Positions 1 to 6,768 of a stretch of 42,501 nt of DNA are shown piece by piece. This DNA comes from Paludibacteraceae bacterium (GTDB lineage Bacteria > Bacteroidota > Bacteroidia > Bacteroidales > Paludibacteraceae). Within the stretch, counting starts at the first letter, position 1. Each line of letters starts with the position of its first letter. The translations under genes were made by a program, and so were the position numbers. Where the stretch lies: contig JAFUEI010000070.1 in NCBI GenBank assembly GCA_017464025.1, positions 1 to 42,501 of the forward strand, written 5' to 3'. The notes beneath the pieces were generated by a model. It was not told where the DNA came from and did not search any database. It worked only from the letters and a program-made list of their open reading frames with translations.

Positions 1-20
1 GAGGGCGGCGGGGCGGTGAT

Positions 21-47
21 AGCGGAGGGGAGCGGAGGGGAGTGGGG
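21..47. repeat. G-rich tandem repeat upstream of prs
   Basis: Two perfect copies of the decamer AGCGGAGGGG (21-30 and 31-40) are followed by a partial copy AGTGGGG (41-47). With the GGGG run at 10-13 this gives four runs of four G on the + strand, so the stretch could in principle form a G-quadruplex. It ends about 30 bases before the -33 element of the prs promoter. No open frame of note covers it. The function is unknown. Confidence 0.6.
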
Positions 48-77
48 AAACAGGCAAAGAGAGTACGTAAAAATAAA

Positions 78-109
78 TTTGGGCATTCACGTTTTTTGCC
101 GTATCTTTG
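78..109 (+). promoter_or_regulatory. Bacteroidota-type promoter of the prs operon
   Basis: TTTG at 78-81 and TATCTTTG at 102-109 are separated by 20 bases, matching the Bacteroidota sigma consensus TTTG-N19/20-TAnnTTTG. Transcription should start about 6 bases after the -7 box, giving a leader of about 75 bases before the prs ATG at 192. Confidence 0.75.
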
Positions 110-191
110 CAGTATGAAAGCACAAGGCCGACGCGGCTGCGTGCACTCAAATAATCAGCCCCTCTAATCCACCCCGCAAAAGCCTGTATCT

Positions 192-1139
192 ATGGTTGAT
201 GAATCACGCCGGTTCAAAATCTTTGCCGGCAGCAAAGGCGGCCGTCTGGCCGAAGAAATCTGCGAGCAACTGGGTTGCCCGCTCAGTCATGTCAACATCG
301 AGCACTTCTCCGACGGCGAGTATGCGGCCGAGTTTCAGGACTCGGTGCGCGGTCAGTACGTCTATCTGGTGCAGTCCACCTGCCCGAGCGCGGACAACCT
401 GATGGAGCTGCTGCTCATGATTGATGCCGCACGCCGCGCCAGCGCGTACAAAGTGATAGCGGTGATACCCTACTTCGGTTGGGCCCGTCAGGACCGCAAA
501 GACAAGCCCCGCGTATCGATTGGTGCCAAACTGGTTGCGAACCTGCTCCAGGTGGCCGGCTGCGACCGCATCATCACGCTGGACCTGCACGCCGAACAGA
601 TACAAGGCTTCTTCGACATCCCCGTTGACCACCTCTACGGCCTGGGCACCTTCTCGGAATACATCAAGCAGTTGGATTTGCCGAACCTCATCATCGCCTC
701 TCCCGACGAAGGCGGCTCGAAGCGTGCGGCCAAGTTTGCAGCCCGCATGGGCGTTCCGATGGTGATGTGCTACAAAAACCGCCAGAAGGCTAACGAGATA
801 GCGGAGATGCGCGTCTTGGGCGACGTAAGCGGCAAAGACGTGGTCATCATTGACGACATAGCCGACACGGCCGGCACGCTGACGAAAGCGGCCAACCTGA
901 TGCAAGAGCAGGGTGCGGCATCGGTGCGTGCCGTTGTAAGCCACGGCGTGATGTCGGGCAACGCCTGCCAGCGCGTCATGGAGTCGGCATTAGACGAGCT
1001 GGTGTTTACCGACACCCTTCCGTTTGACACCGCCCGCTGCCAGAAAGTGCGCGTACTCAGCGTGGCACTGCCTTTCGCCGAGACCATCCGCGCCATACAG
1101 GAACACCGCAGCATCTCGGAGTTCAATCCGAACCGATAG
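192..1139 (+). CDS. prs: ribose-phosphate pyrophosphokinase (PRPP synthase)
   Basis: Makes 5-phosphoribosyl 1-diphosphate from ribose 5-phosphate and ATP in the cytoplasm, the precursor for purines, pyrimidines, NAD, histidine and tryptophan. The 315-residue length is normal for the family. The PRPP synthase signature lies at residues 131-146 (DLHAEQIQGFFDIPVD). The PRPP-binding loop is at 217-230, with the core IIDDIADTAGTL. The N-terminal FAGSKGGRLAEEI segment also fits class I enzymes. The ATG at 192 sits about 75 bases below a clear promoter. It is the first gene of a run with short gaps (14 bases to the next gene), so it is probably co-transcribed with the glutaminyl cyclase and sufCD genes. 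Confidence 0.96.
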   Translation: MVDESRRFKIFAGSKGGRLAEEICEQLGCPLSHVNIEHFSDGEYAAEFQDSVRGQYVYLVQSTCPSADNLMELLLMIDAARRASAYKVIAVIPYFGWARQDRKDKPRVSIGAKLVANLLQVAGCDRIITLDLHAEQIQGFFDIPVDHLYGLGTFSEYIKQLDLPNLIIASPDEGGSKRAAKFAARMGVPMVMCYKNRQKANEIAEMRVLGDVSGKDVVIIDDIADTAGTLTKAANLMQEQGAASVRAVVSHGVMSGNACQRVMESALDELVFTDTLPFDTARCQKVRVLSVALPFAETIRAIQEHRSISEFNPNR

Positions 1140-1153
1140 AAGAACCTGTTGTT

Positions 1154-2122
1154 ATGTCAAAGCATTGCATTATCCCTGTTATTTTGCTGCTGCTGACAGC
1201 CGGGTTAGGCGGATGCAAGAAGACGCCCCAAACGGCCGACGCGCTGCAGGCGGCCCCCTTCTCGGGAGACTCGGCCTACCGCTACATCGCCGAGCAGGTG
1301 GCTTTCGGTCCGCGCGTGCCGGGCACGACGGCCCACTATGAATGCGCCCGCTATCTGCGCGGACAGCTGGAGCGCTTCGGCGCCACGGTGGAGACCCAGC
1401 AGGGACAGATGCCCGACTATCGGGGCGAGATGCAACCCGTGGTGAACCTCATCGCCCGCTTCGACGGCAACCGGCCCGGCATCCTGCTGTGCGCCCACTG
1501 GGACAGCCGCCCCTGGGCGGACCAGGAGGAAGAATACGCCGACCGGATGCGCCCCGTGACGGGAGCCAACGACGGCGCCTCGGGCACGGGCGTGTTGTTA
1601 GAGATTGCCCGGCAGTTGGGGATGCGCGAAAAAACCGGCCCGGCCGTGGACATCGTGCTGTTCGACTGCGAGGACATGGGGACACCCGACTTCTACACCG
1701 GCCGCCAGCGCGAAGACACTTGGTGCCTCGGCTCGCAGTTGTGGGCAAAGAGTGTGCGCGACAGCAAGCAATACCGCTACGGCATTCTGCTTGACATGGT
1801 AGGCTCGCCGGAGGCCGTCTTCCCGAAAGAATACCACTCGATGGAGTTTGCCGCCCAATACACGGAGCGCGTATGGCGCACCGCTCGGCGGTTGGGCTAC
1901 AGCACCCTGTTCCGCGACGAGGTGTGCTACCCCATCACCGACGACCACTACTACATCAACACACTGGCCGGCATCCCCTGCATCGACATCATCCACTACG
2001 ACCCGCACAGCAGCACCGGCTTCGGGCACTACTGGCACACCCTGCACGACGACATGAGCGCCGTCAGTCCGGCGACGCCCGAGGCTGTAGGCAAAGTGGT
2101 GCTGACAACGATACTGAACTGA
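1154..2122 (+). CDS. lipoprotein glutaminyl-peptide cyclotransferase-like M28 family protein
   Basis: A 322-residue exported zinc enzyme of the M28/glutaminyl cyclase group; such enzymes convert N-terminal Gln of exported proteins to pyroglutamate. The N-terminus is a lipoprotein signal with lipobox LGGC and lipidated Cys21, so the enzyme is membrane-anchored. Family zinc and catalytic positions are visible: His115 and Asp117 in AHWDSRPWAD, Asp140 in GANDGASGTG, Glu173 in FDCEDMG and His281 in IDIIHYD. The conserved tryptophan-rich active-site edge (GHYWHTLHDD) follows. It is distinguished from a plain M28 aminopeptidase mainly by resemblance to Bacteroidota glutaminyl cyclases; specificity is not proven by sequence. 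It lies between prs and sufC with gaps of 14 and 16 bases. Four exported proteins in this window have Gln as predicted first mature residue, which fits this activity. Confidence 0.85.
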   Translation: MSKHCIIPVILLLLTAGLGGCKKTPQTADALQAAPFSGDSAYRYIAEQVAFGPRVPGTTAHYECARYLRGQLERFGATVETQQGQMPDYRGEMQPVVNLIARFDGNRPGILLCAHWDSRPWADQEEEYADRMRPVTGANDGASGTGVLLEIARQLGMREKTGPAVDIVLFDCEDMGTPDFYTGRQREDTWCLGSQLWAKSVRDSKQYRYGILLDMVGSPEAVFPKEYHSMEFAAQYTERVWRTARRLGYSTLFRDEVCYPITDDHYYINTLAGIPCIDIIHYDPHSSTGFGHYWHTLHDDMSAVSPATPEAVGKVVLTTILN

Positions 2123-2138
2123 GAAAACAGAATATAGT

Positions 2139-2873
2139 ATGCTTGATATAAAGAATCTGCACGCCTCGGTAGGCGGCAAAGAGATACTGAAAGGCGTGAG
2201 CCTGCACATCGGTGCCGGCGAGATACACGCCGTGATGGGCCCTAACGGCGCGGGCAAAAGCACGCTGAGCGCCGTCCTGACCGGCAATCCGGCCTACGAA
2301 GTGACGGAAGGCGAGGTGTGGTTCAAAGGCAAGAACCTGTTAGAGATGGAGCCCGAGACACGCGCAAGGGAAGGTATCTTCCTCTCGTTTCAGTATCCTG
2401 TGGAGATACCGGGCGTGAGCATGGTGAACTTCATGCGCACCGCCGTGAACGAGAAGCGTGCCTACGAAGGCAAGGAGCCGCTGTCGGCCACCGATTTCCT
2501 GAAACTGAAACGGGAGAAGGAAGCCCTGTTAGGCGTGACCGGCAAGATGCAGAACCGCGCCGTGAACGAAGGTTTCTCGGGCGGCGAGAAGAAGAAGAAC
2601 GAGATGTTCCAGATGGCGATGCTGGAGCCCTGCTTCGCCATATTGGACGAGACCGATTCGGGTCTGGACGTGGACGCGCTACGCATTGTGGCGGAAGGCT
2701 TCAACAAGATACGCAAGGCTGACACCTCCGCCATCATCATCACCCACTACGAGCGGCTGTTAGAATATATCAAACCCGATTATGTACACGTGCTGCAAGG
2801 CGGCCGGATTGTCCGCGAAGGCGGTGCCGACCTGGCCCGTCTGATTGACGAGAAAGGGTTCGAGGGACTATGA
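2139..2873 (+). CDS. sufC: Fe-S cluster assembly ATPase SufC
   Basis: Cytoplasmic ABC-type ATPase of the SUF iron-sulfur assembly machinery; it works in a SufB-SufC-SufD scaffold. The 244-residue length is typical. The Walker A motif GPNGAGKST is at residues 34-42, the signature is the SufC form FSGGEKKKNEMFQM, and Walker B with the SufC-specific LDETDSGLD follows. The stop codon overlaps the start of the next gene as ATGA, so sufC and sufD are translationally coupled. Usually sufB lies immediately upstream in Bacteroidota; here the upstream genes are a glutaminyl cyclase and prs, and no sufB or sufS is in the window. Confidence 0.96.
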   Translation: MLDIKNLHASVGGKEILKGVSLHIGAGEIHAVMGPNGAGKSTLSAVLTGNPAYEVTEGEVWFKGKNLLEMEPETRAREGIFLSFQYPVEIPGVSMVNFMRTAVNEKRAYEGKEPLSATDFLKLKREKEALLGVTGKMQNRAVNEGFSGGEKKKNEMFQMAMLEPCFAILDETDSGLDVDALRIVAEGFNKIRKADTSAIIITHYERLLEYIKPDYVHVLQGGRIVREGGADLARLIDEKGFEGL

Positions 2874-3514
2874 CACAGCACATCACGTTACAGCGCGACG
2901 AGCGGCGCGAGCTGGTGCTGCTCAACCCGACGGAGGCCGACCTCTGCATCCTGCAGGAGGCCGGCAGCGTGCTCAGACTGCACCTCATCAATCTGGACGG
3001 CCGCGATGCCGACAACCGCATCACGGTGGAGCAGAGGGGAGCGGGGTGCGAGACGGAGCTGTACGGTCTGGCCCTGACGCACGGCACCCAGCAGGTGAAC
3101 AACCTGACACACGTGAACCACGCCATAGGCGGCGGGTGCTCGGCCCAGCTGTTCAAATACATTCTTGACGGGCAGTCGCGCGGTTTCTATCGGGGCGAGT
3201 TGGTGATAGCCCGGGATGCCCAGCAGACCTCGGCGCAGCAGACCAACCGCAACCTGCTACTCTGCGAAGGCGCGCGCATGCGCACCATGCCGCAGTTGGA
3301 GATTTACGCCGACGACGTGAAAGCCTCACACGGCGCCACCACCGGCCAGCTTGACGAACACGCGCTGTTCTATATGCAGCAACGCGGCATTCCGAAGGAG
3401 AAGGCGCGCCAACTGCTGCTACAGGCCTTCATGGCCGATGTGGTGGACAGCATCAGCGATGAGGCCATGCGGGAAAGCATCCGTCAGACGATAGAAAAGC
3501 AATTGGCGAATTGA
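2870..3514 (+). CDS. sufD: short SufD-like Fe-S scaffold protein
   Basis: SUF scaffold subunit that pairs with SufB and SufC. Only 214 residues, about half the length of classical SufD (roughly 420-450); it consists of part of the right-handed beta-helix core plus the C-terminal helical region. The conserved motif DDVKASHGATTGQLDE is present at residues 148-163. The histidine (His154) matching the functionally important His360 of E. coli SufD is kept, while the nearby cysteine (Cys358 in E. coli) is Ala152 here. The ATG overlaps the sufC stop as ATGA, so the short start is genuine and not a frameshift remnant within this window. Either the N-terminal domain is dispensable in this lineage or another protein supplies it. 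A bidirectional terminator follows 20 bases after the stop codon. Confidence 0.85.
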   Translation: MTQHITLQRDERRELVLLNPTEADLCILQEAGSVLRLHLINLDGRDADNRITVEQRGAGCETELYGLALTHGTQQVNNLTHVNHAIGGGCSAQLFKYILDGQSRGFYRGELVIARDAQQTSAQQTNRNLLLCEGARMRTMPQLEIYADDVKASHGATTGQLDEHALFYMQQRGIPKEKARQLLLQAFMADVVDSISDEAMRESIRQTIEKQLAN

Positions 3515-3533
3515 CAACGGCACGGCCGAAAAA

Positions 3534-3569
3534 AAGAAGCGGGAAACATTATGATGTCTTCCGCTTCTT
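3534..3569. terminator. bidirectional intrinsic terminator between sufD and the wzc-like gene
   Basis: AAGAAGCGGGAA (3534-3545) pairs with TTCCGCTTCTT (3559-3569) with one bulged G and a 13-base loop. Read on the - strand the stem is followed by an unbroken run of T (the A-run at 3529-3535 on +), a strong terminator for the - strand surface operon. On the + strand the downstream T content is weaker, but it also fits the end of the prs-sufD operon. Confidence 0.8.
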
Positions 3570-3623
3570 GTATTCTCCTTATATTCTTATATTCTCCTTA
3601 TATATACGGCTCTGCAGATGCTA

Positions 3624-5876
3624 TCAGACGTCAGCCTTGTTGAATACCAGCATGGCTTTCTGCGGTGCGGCCAGCATGGCAGCCGCCTGCGTCAGGCAGT
3701 CAGGCTCGCAAGCTCCGGAGGCGACCACCCAGAGGATGCTGTCGGCCCATTGCTCAAGCAGAAGCGTGTCGCTGCAGTCGAGCAAGGCGGCCGAGTCAAC
3801 CAGCACGACATCGTAGTGCTTGCGCAGGAAGGCAAAGAGCTCTTTCATGCGGGGCGACTGCAGCAATTCGTTGGGACAATCGGCCTTGACGGCAGCATAG
3901 ATATCCACTCCGGGGCACTGCACCGAGTTGTGGCTCATGGGTGCCTCATCGCCGGTCTTGTCCTGCAACCAGTCGGTCAGTCCGTCGCGCAAACCGAGAT
4001 ATTCGGCCAGCACGGGTGTGCGCAGATTGAGTTCCACCACAGCCACACGTTTGCCGAGTGCCGCATAGGAAGCTGACAGATTGAGGACGACGGAGGTTTT
4101 TCCTTCTTCCTTCCGGGCGGAGGTGACCAGCAGAACGCAAGAGCCCGTCGGCTCCTTTCTCCTCAGCTGCAGCGCCGTACGCAGGGTGCGGAAGTCTTCG
4201 CCCAACGGAGAAGCGGTATCACAAAGCACACCGGAGCCCTTCTGCTGCCTGCGCAATCGCGCCAGAAGCGGCATTGAGAGGAGAGCAGCGGCTTTTTCAG
4301 GTACACGCACTCCCGTATTGAGGAACAAGAGTATGAAATAGACCAAGACAGGAATGAACAAGCCCATCATGCCAGCTACCACCAGCAACACCAGTTTGCG
4401 GGGAGCCGTAGGCCGAGGGAGCTTGTGGGGGGCATCGATAACCTTCACCCGCGTAACGGAAGATATCTGGGATATTGCGTTCTCCTCCCGCTTCTTATAC
4501 AGGTAGAGATACATCTGCTGCTTGAGTTCTTTGTTCCGCCGTATCTCCACATACTCGCGCTCCTGGGTGGGGACGTCGCTGATACGGCCGCTATATTCGG
4601 CCGCCTGGCGCTCCAGATTGGTCTGCCGGATGGCCAAGCCGCTTTCCGTGCTGGCGATACTGGTCAGGATATTCTCATAGGACACATCAATCTGCTGTTC
4701 AAGCTGCGTAAAGAGCGGGTTGCTGTCGGAGGCAGAGCGTTCCAGACGCATTTTGCGCAGCAGCAGGCCGTTGTAGTTGTTTATCGCATTGATGAGTCCT
4801 TCGTCGCTCAATCCGATATTGGCCGGAACAAAGACCCCTTTCTTGGCCGGGTCCATCATGAACTCCTTCAGATAGGCGACCAGCGTCTTCTGGGTTTCCA
4901 GTTCGGCGCGGCGCTTCTGATACTCGTCGCTGTTGAGCACATAGAGTTGCGCTTCCTCGCTGAGACTGACGATATGATTGTCTTTCTTGTATTTCTCCAC
5001 TTCTTCTTCCGCATCAGCCAGCTCTTCAGTAATCAGCTGGAGACGCTGCTCAATAAACTCGTTGGCATCGGCAATCATCCGGTTTTTCTCAATGACAGCA
5101 TCCATCATATAGATTTCCGTCATCCGGTTCATCATGTCGATGGCACACAGCGGGTCGTCGGTCTCCATCGTGACATTGATGACCTTAGCCCCTTTCTTCA
5201 CCTGCTTGCCGGACAGCAGCTTGCGCAGCGTGAAAATCTGCATAGAGAGTTCGGGTGTGGAGATGCGATAGACATCACCCTTCTGCGGCATACAGGACAC
5301 CGCAAAGGTGACCGGTCCGACGAGCGTGTTGACCGTATCCGTCAGATTAGCGAAACGATAGACCTCAGTACCGTACAACTTGCTCTTCATGCGGAGCACA
5401 TAGCCGTCGGCCTTACACTTCAGCGTCAGCGACAGACCGGAGCGGATGGTGTCCTCCACCAACGGAGCGTAACAGATGCGCAGGTCAGGCTGGACATATT
5501 GCGGTTCCCAGCGCAACCCTTTGCGCTTGCGGTAGGTTGTGCGCAGATTCAGGTCTTTGATGGTTTGCTCCATGACCGCACGGGAGTTGAAGATAACCAG
5601 TTCGCTCTCCACGTCCACTCCGTGGGTATTCATGCCGAGCATGGCCAGCATATCGCTTTGGGGCAACATACTGAGGCCGCTCTGGTTGAGGTCGCGAATC
5701 ATGAAAGAAGATACGACCGAATACTTGTTGTTGGCGGCGAGGATATAGAACAGCCATATCATGCCACACACAAAGCAGGAGAGGGCAAACCAATACCAAT
5801 GCCTCCAACACCAGCGGACCAGCTGCTTGAGGTTGATATTTTTCCCTTCGTTATCGAGAGTTGAAGAAACGTTCAT
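3624..5876 (-). CDS. Wzc/Wzz-like polysaccharide chain-length protein with degenerate BY-kinase domain
   Basis: Inner-membrane polysaccharide co-polymerase that sets glycan chain length and couples export to a Wza-type channel. The 750 residues show a cytoplasmic start, a first membrane segment near residues 25-50, a long periplasmic Wzz/coiled-coil region, a second membrane segment near 495-520, and a C-terminal P-loop domain. The P-loop reads SARKEEGKTS with Lys593, lacking the usual glycine pattern. The Walker A' motif (DxDxR in active kinases) is ELNLR, with Glu615 and Asn617 replacing both aspartates. Walker B keeps Asp694 but has SAA for TPP. The protein ends in FNKADV with no tyrosine cluster. 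I infer a kinase-inactive or non-autophosphorylating form. It is the last gene of the C10-protease operon, 48 bases after the Wza-like gene, and ends before a terminator. Confidence 0.88.
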   Translation of the reverse strand: MNVSSTLDNEGKNINLKQLVRWCWRHWYWFALSCFVCGMIWLFYILAANNKYSVVSSFMIRDLNQSGLSMLPQSDMLAMLGMNTHGVDVESELVIFNSRAVMEQTIKDLNLRTTYRKRKGLRWEPQYVQPDLRICYAPLVEDTIRSGLSLTLKCKADGYVLRMKSKLYGTEVYRFANLTDTVNTLVGPVTFAVSCMPQKGDVYRISTPELSMQIFTLRKLLSGKQVKKGAKVINVTMETDDPLCAIDMMNRMTEIYMMDAVIEKNRMIADANEFIEQRLQLITEELADAEEEVEKYKKDNHIVSLSEEAQLYVLNSDEYQKRRAELETQKTLVAYLKEFMMDPAKKGVFVPANIGLSDEGLINAINNYNGLLLRKMRLERSASDSNPLFTQLEQQIDVSYENILTSIASTESGLAIRQTNLERQAAEYSGRISDVPTQEREYVEIRRNKELKQQMYLYLYKKREENAISQISSVTRVKVIDAPHKLPRPTAPRKLVLLVVAGMMGLFIPVLVYFILLFLNTGVRVPEKAAALLSMPLLARLRRQQKGSGVLCDTASPLGEDFRTLRTALQLRRKEPTGSCVLLVTSARKEEGKTSVVLNLSASYAALGKRVAVVELNLRTPVLAEYLGLRDGLTDWLQDKTGDEAPMSHNSVQCPGVDIYAAVKADCPNELLQSPRMKELFAFLRKHYDVVLVDSAALLDCSDTLLLEQWADSILWVVASGACEPDCLTQAAAMLAAPQKAMLVFNKADV

Positions 5877-5924
5877 AACATAACAGATTTAGCTAAGCAG
5901 GACAGATATACAAGGATTTTCCAA

Positions 5925-6755
5925 TCAGTTTCCGCCGCCCGTTGACGCTGCCTTGTTCTGACTGATGTTCACCACGGAGACGATGACGGTAGCCATCGAG
6001 GCGAGCGAGGTAATCATAGACAAGTAGAGCGAGAGGTTTTGCGCCTGCACAGCACGGACATTGTTAGGCTCGACATATACGATGTCGTTCTGGCGCAGAT
6101 AGTAGAAGGGCGATGAGAACACATCGGCCGTGTTGATATCAACCGTGCCAGAGACGAGACGTCCGTCAGTGTTCTGCCGGACCACCCTGACGGTATTGCG
6201 CTTGCCGTAGATGGTAAGGTCGCCTGCACGGCTCAGGGCATCCAGTATGGTGAGATGCTCTTTCGTGGTGCTGACCGGTCCGGGATGTGCGACCTCTCCC
6301 ATGACCGTGACCGAGAAGTTGAGGAACTGCAGGTTGACAACCGGCTCGTTGATAGCCGAGCGCAGGGTGTCGGTGATGAGGCGGACAGCCTCCGTCTTAT
6401 CCAGCCCCGCCAGATGCAGTCTTCCGACTACGGGGAAGTTGATGCATCCCTGCGTATCGACCGTATAATGCTGCAAGGCGGGCGAAGTGGTGGGTTGTGC
6501 ACTTCCCGGAGCCGTATAGGTGATGGCCGGCAGGTTGAAGGGAGCCGCCACCTCGGCATCAAGGGCCGATACGGTAATGAGCAGGTTGTCGCCTGCCGTG
6601 ATGACGGGTTCGGGATAAGACTTATAGCCGGCATTGAGCGAATCGGCACTGATGTTGTCGATATTGCGGAAATAGGCCAGTTTCTGCTGCGTGACACACG
6701 ACGAGGCCAAGAAGGCTGTCAGCATCAGTAGCAGGATATGTCCATGTTTAAGCAT
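5925..6755 (-). CDS. Wza-like polysaccharide export lipoprotein
   Basis: Outer-membrane or periplasmic exporter component for surface or exo-polysaccharide. It has 276 residues with a lipoprotein signal ending in ASSC (about residue 20). A polysaccharide export domain follows (AGDNLLITVSALDAEV onward), then an SLBB-type beta-grasp domain (FSVTVMGEVAHPGPVS through IYGKRNTVRVVR). Near the C-terminus is a hydrophobic segment (about residues 243-265), as in other Bacteroidota Wza homologues. It lies 13 bases below the OmpA-type gene and 48 bases above the wzc-like gene, so the pair is transcribed with the C10 protease. No polymerase, flippase or glycosyltransferase gene is nearby, so its glycan substrate is unknown. 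Confidence 0.92.
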   Translation of the reverse strand: MLKHGHILLLMLTAFLASSCVTQQKLAYFRNIDNISADSLNAGYKSYPEPVITAGDNLLITVSALDAEVAAPFNLPAITYTAPGSAQPTTSPALQHYTVDTQGCINFPVVGRLHLAGLDKTEAVRLITDTLRSAINEPVVNLQFLNFSVTVMGEVAHPGPVSTTKEHLTILDALSRAGDLTIYGKRNTVRVVRQNTDGRLVSGTVDINTADVFSSPFYYLRQNDIVYVEPNNVRAVQAQNLSLYLSMITSLASMATVIVSVVNISQNKAASTGGGN

Positions 6756-6768
6756 ATAGTTGGTTTGA

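Noticed and set aside
3571-3610. Repeated TATTCTCCTTATAT in the sufD to wzc-like intergenic region
   Set aside because: A short AT-rich duplication between two stop codons; no sign of function beyond the adjacent terminator.
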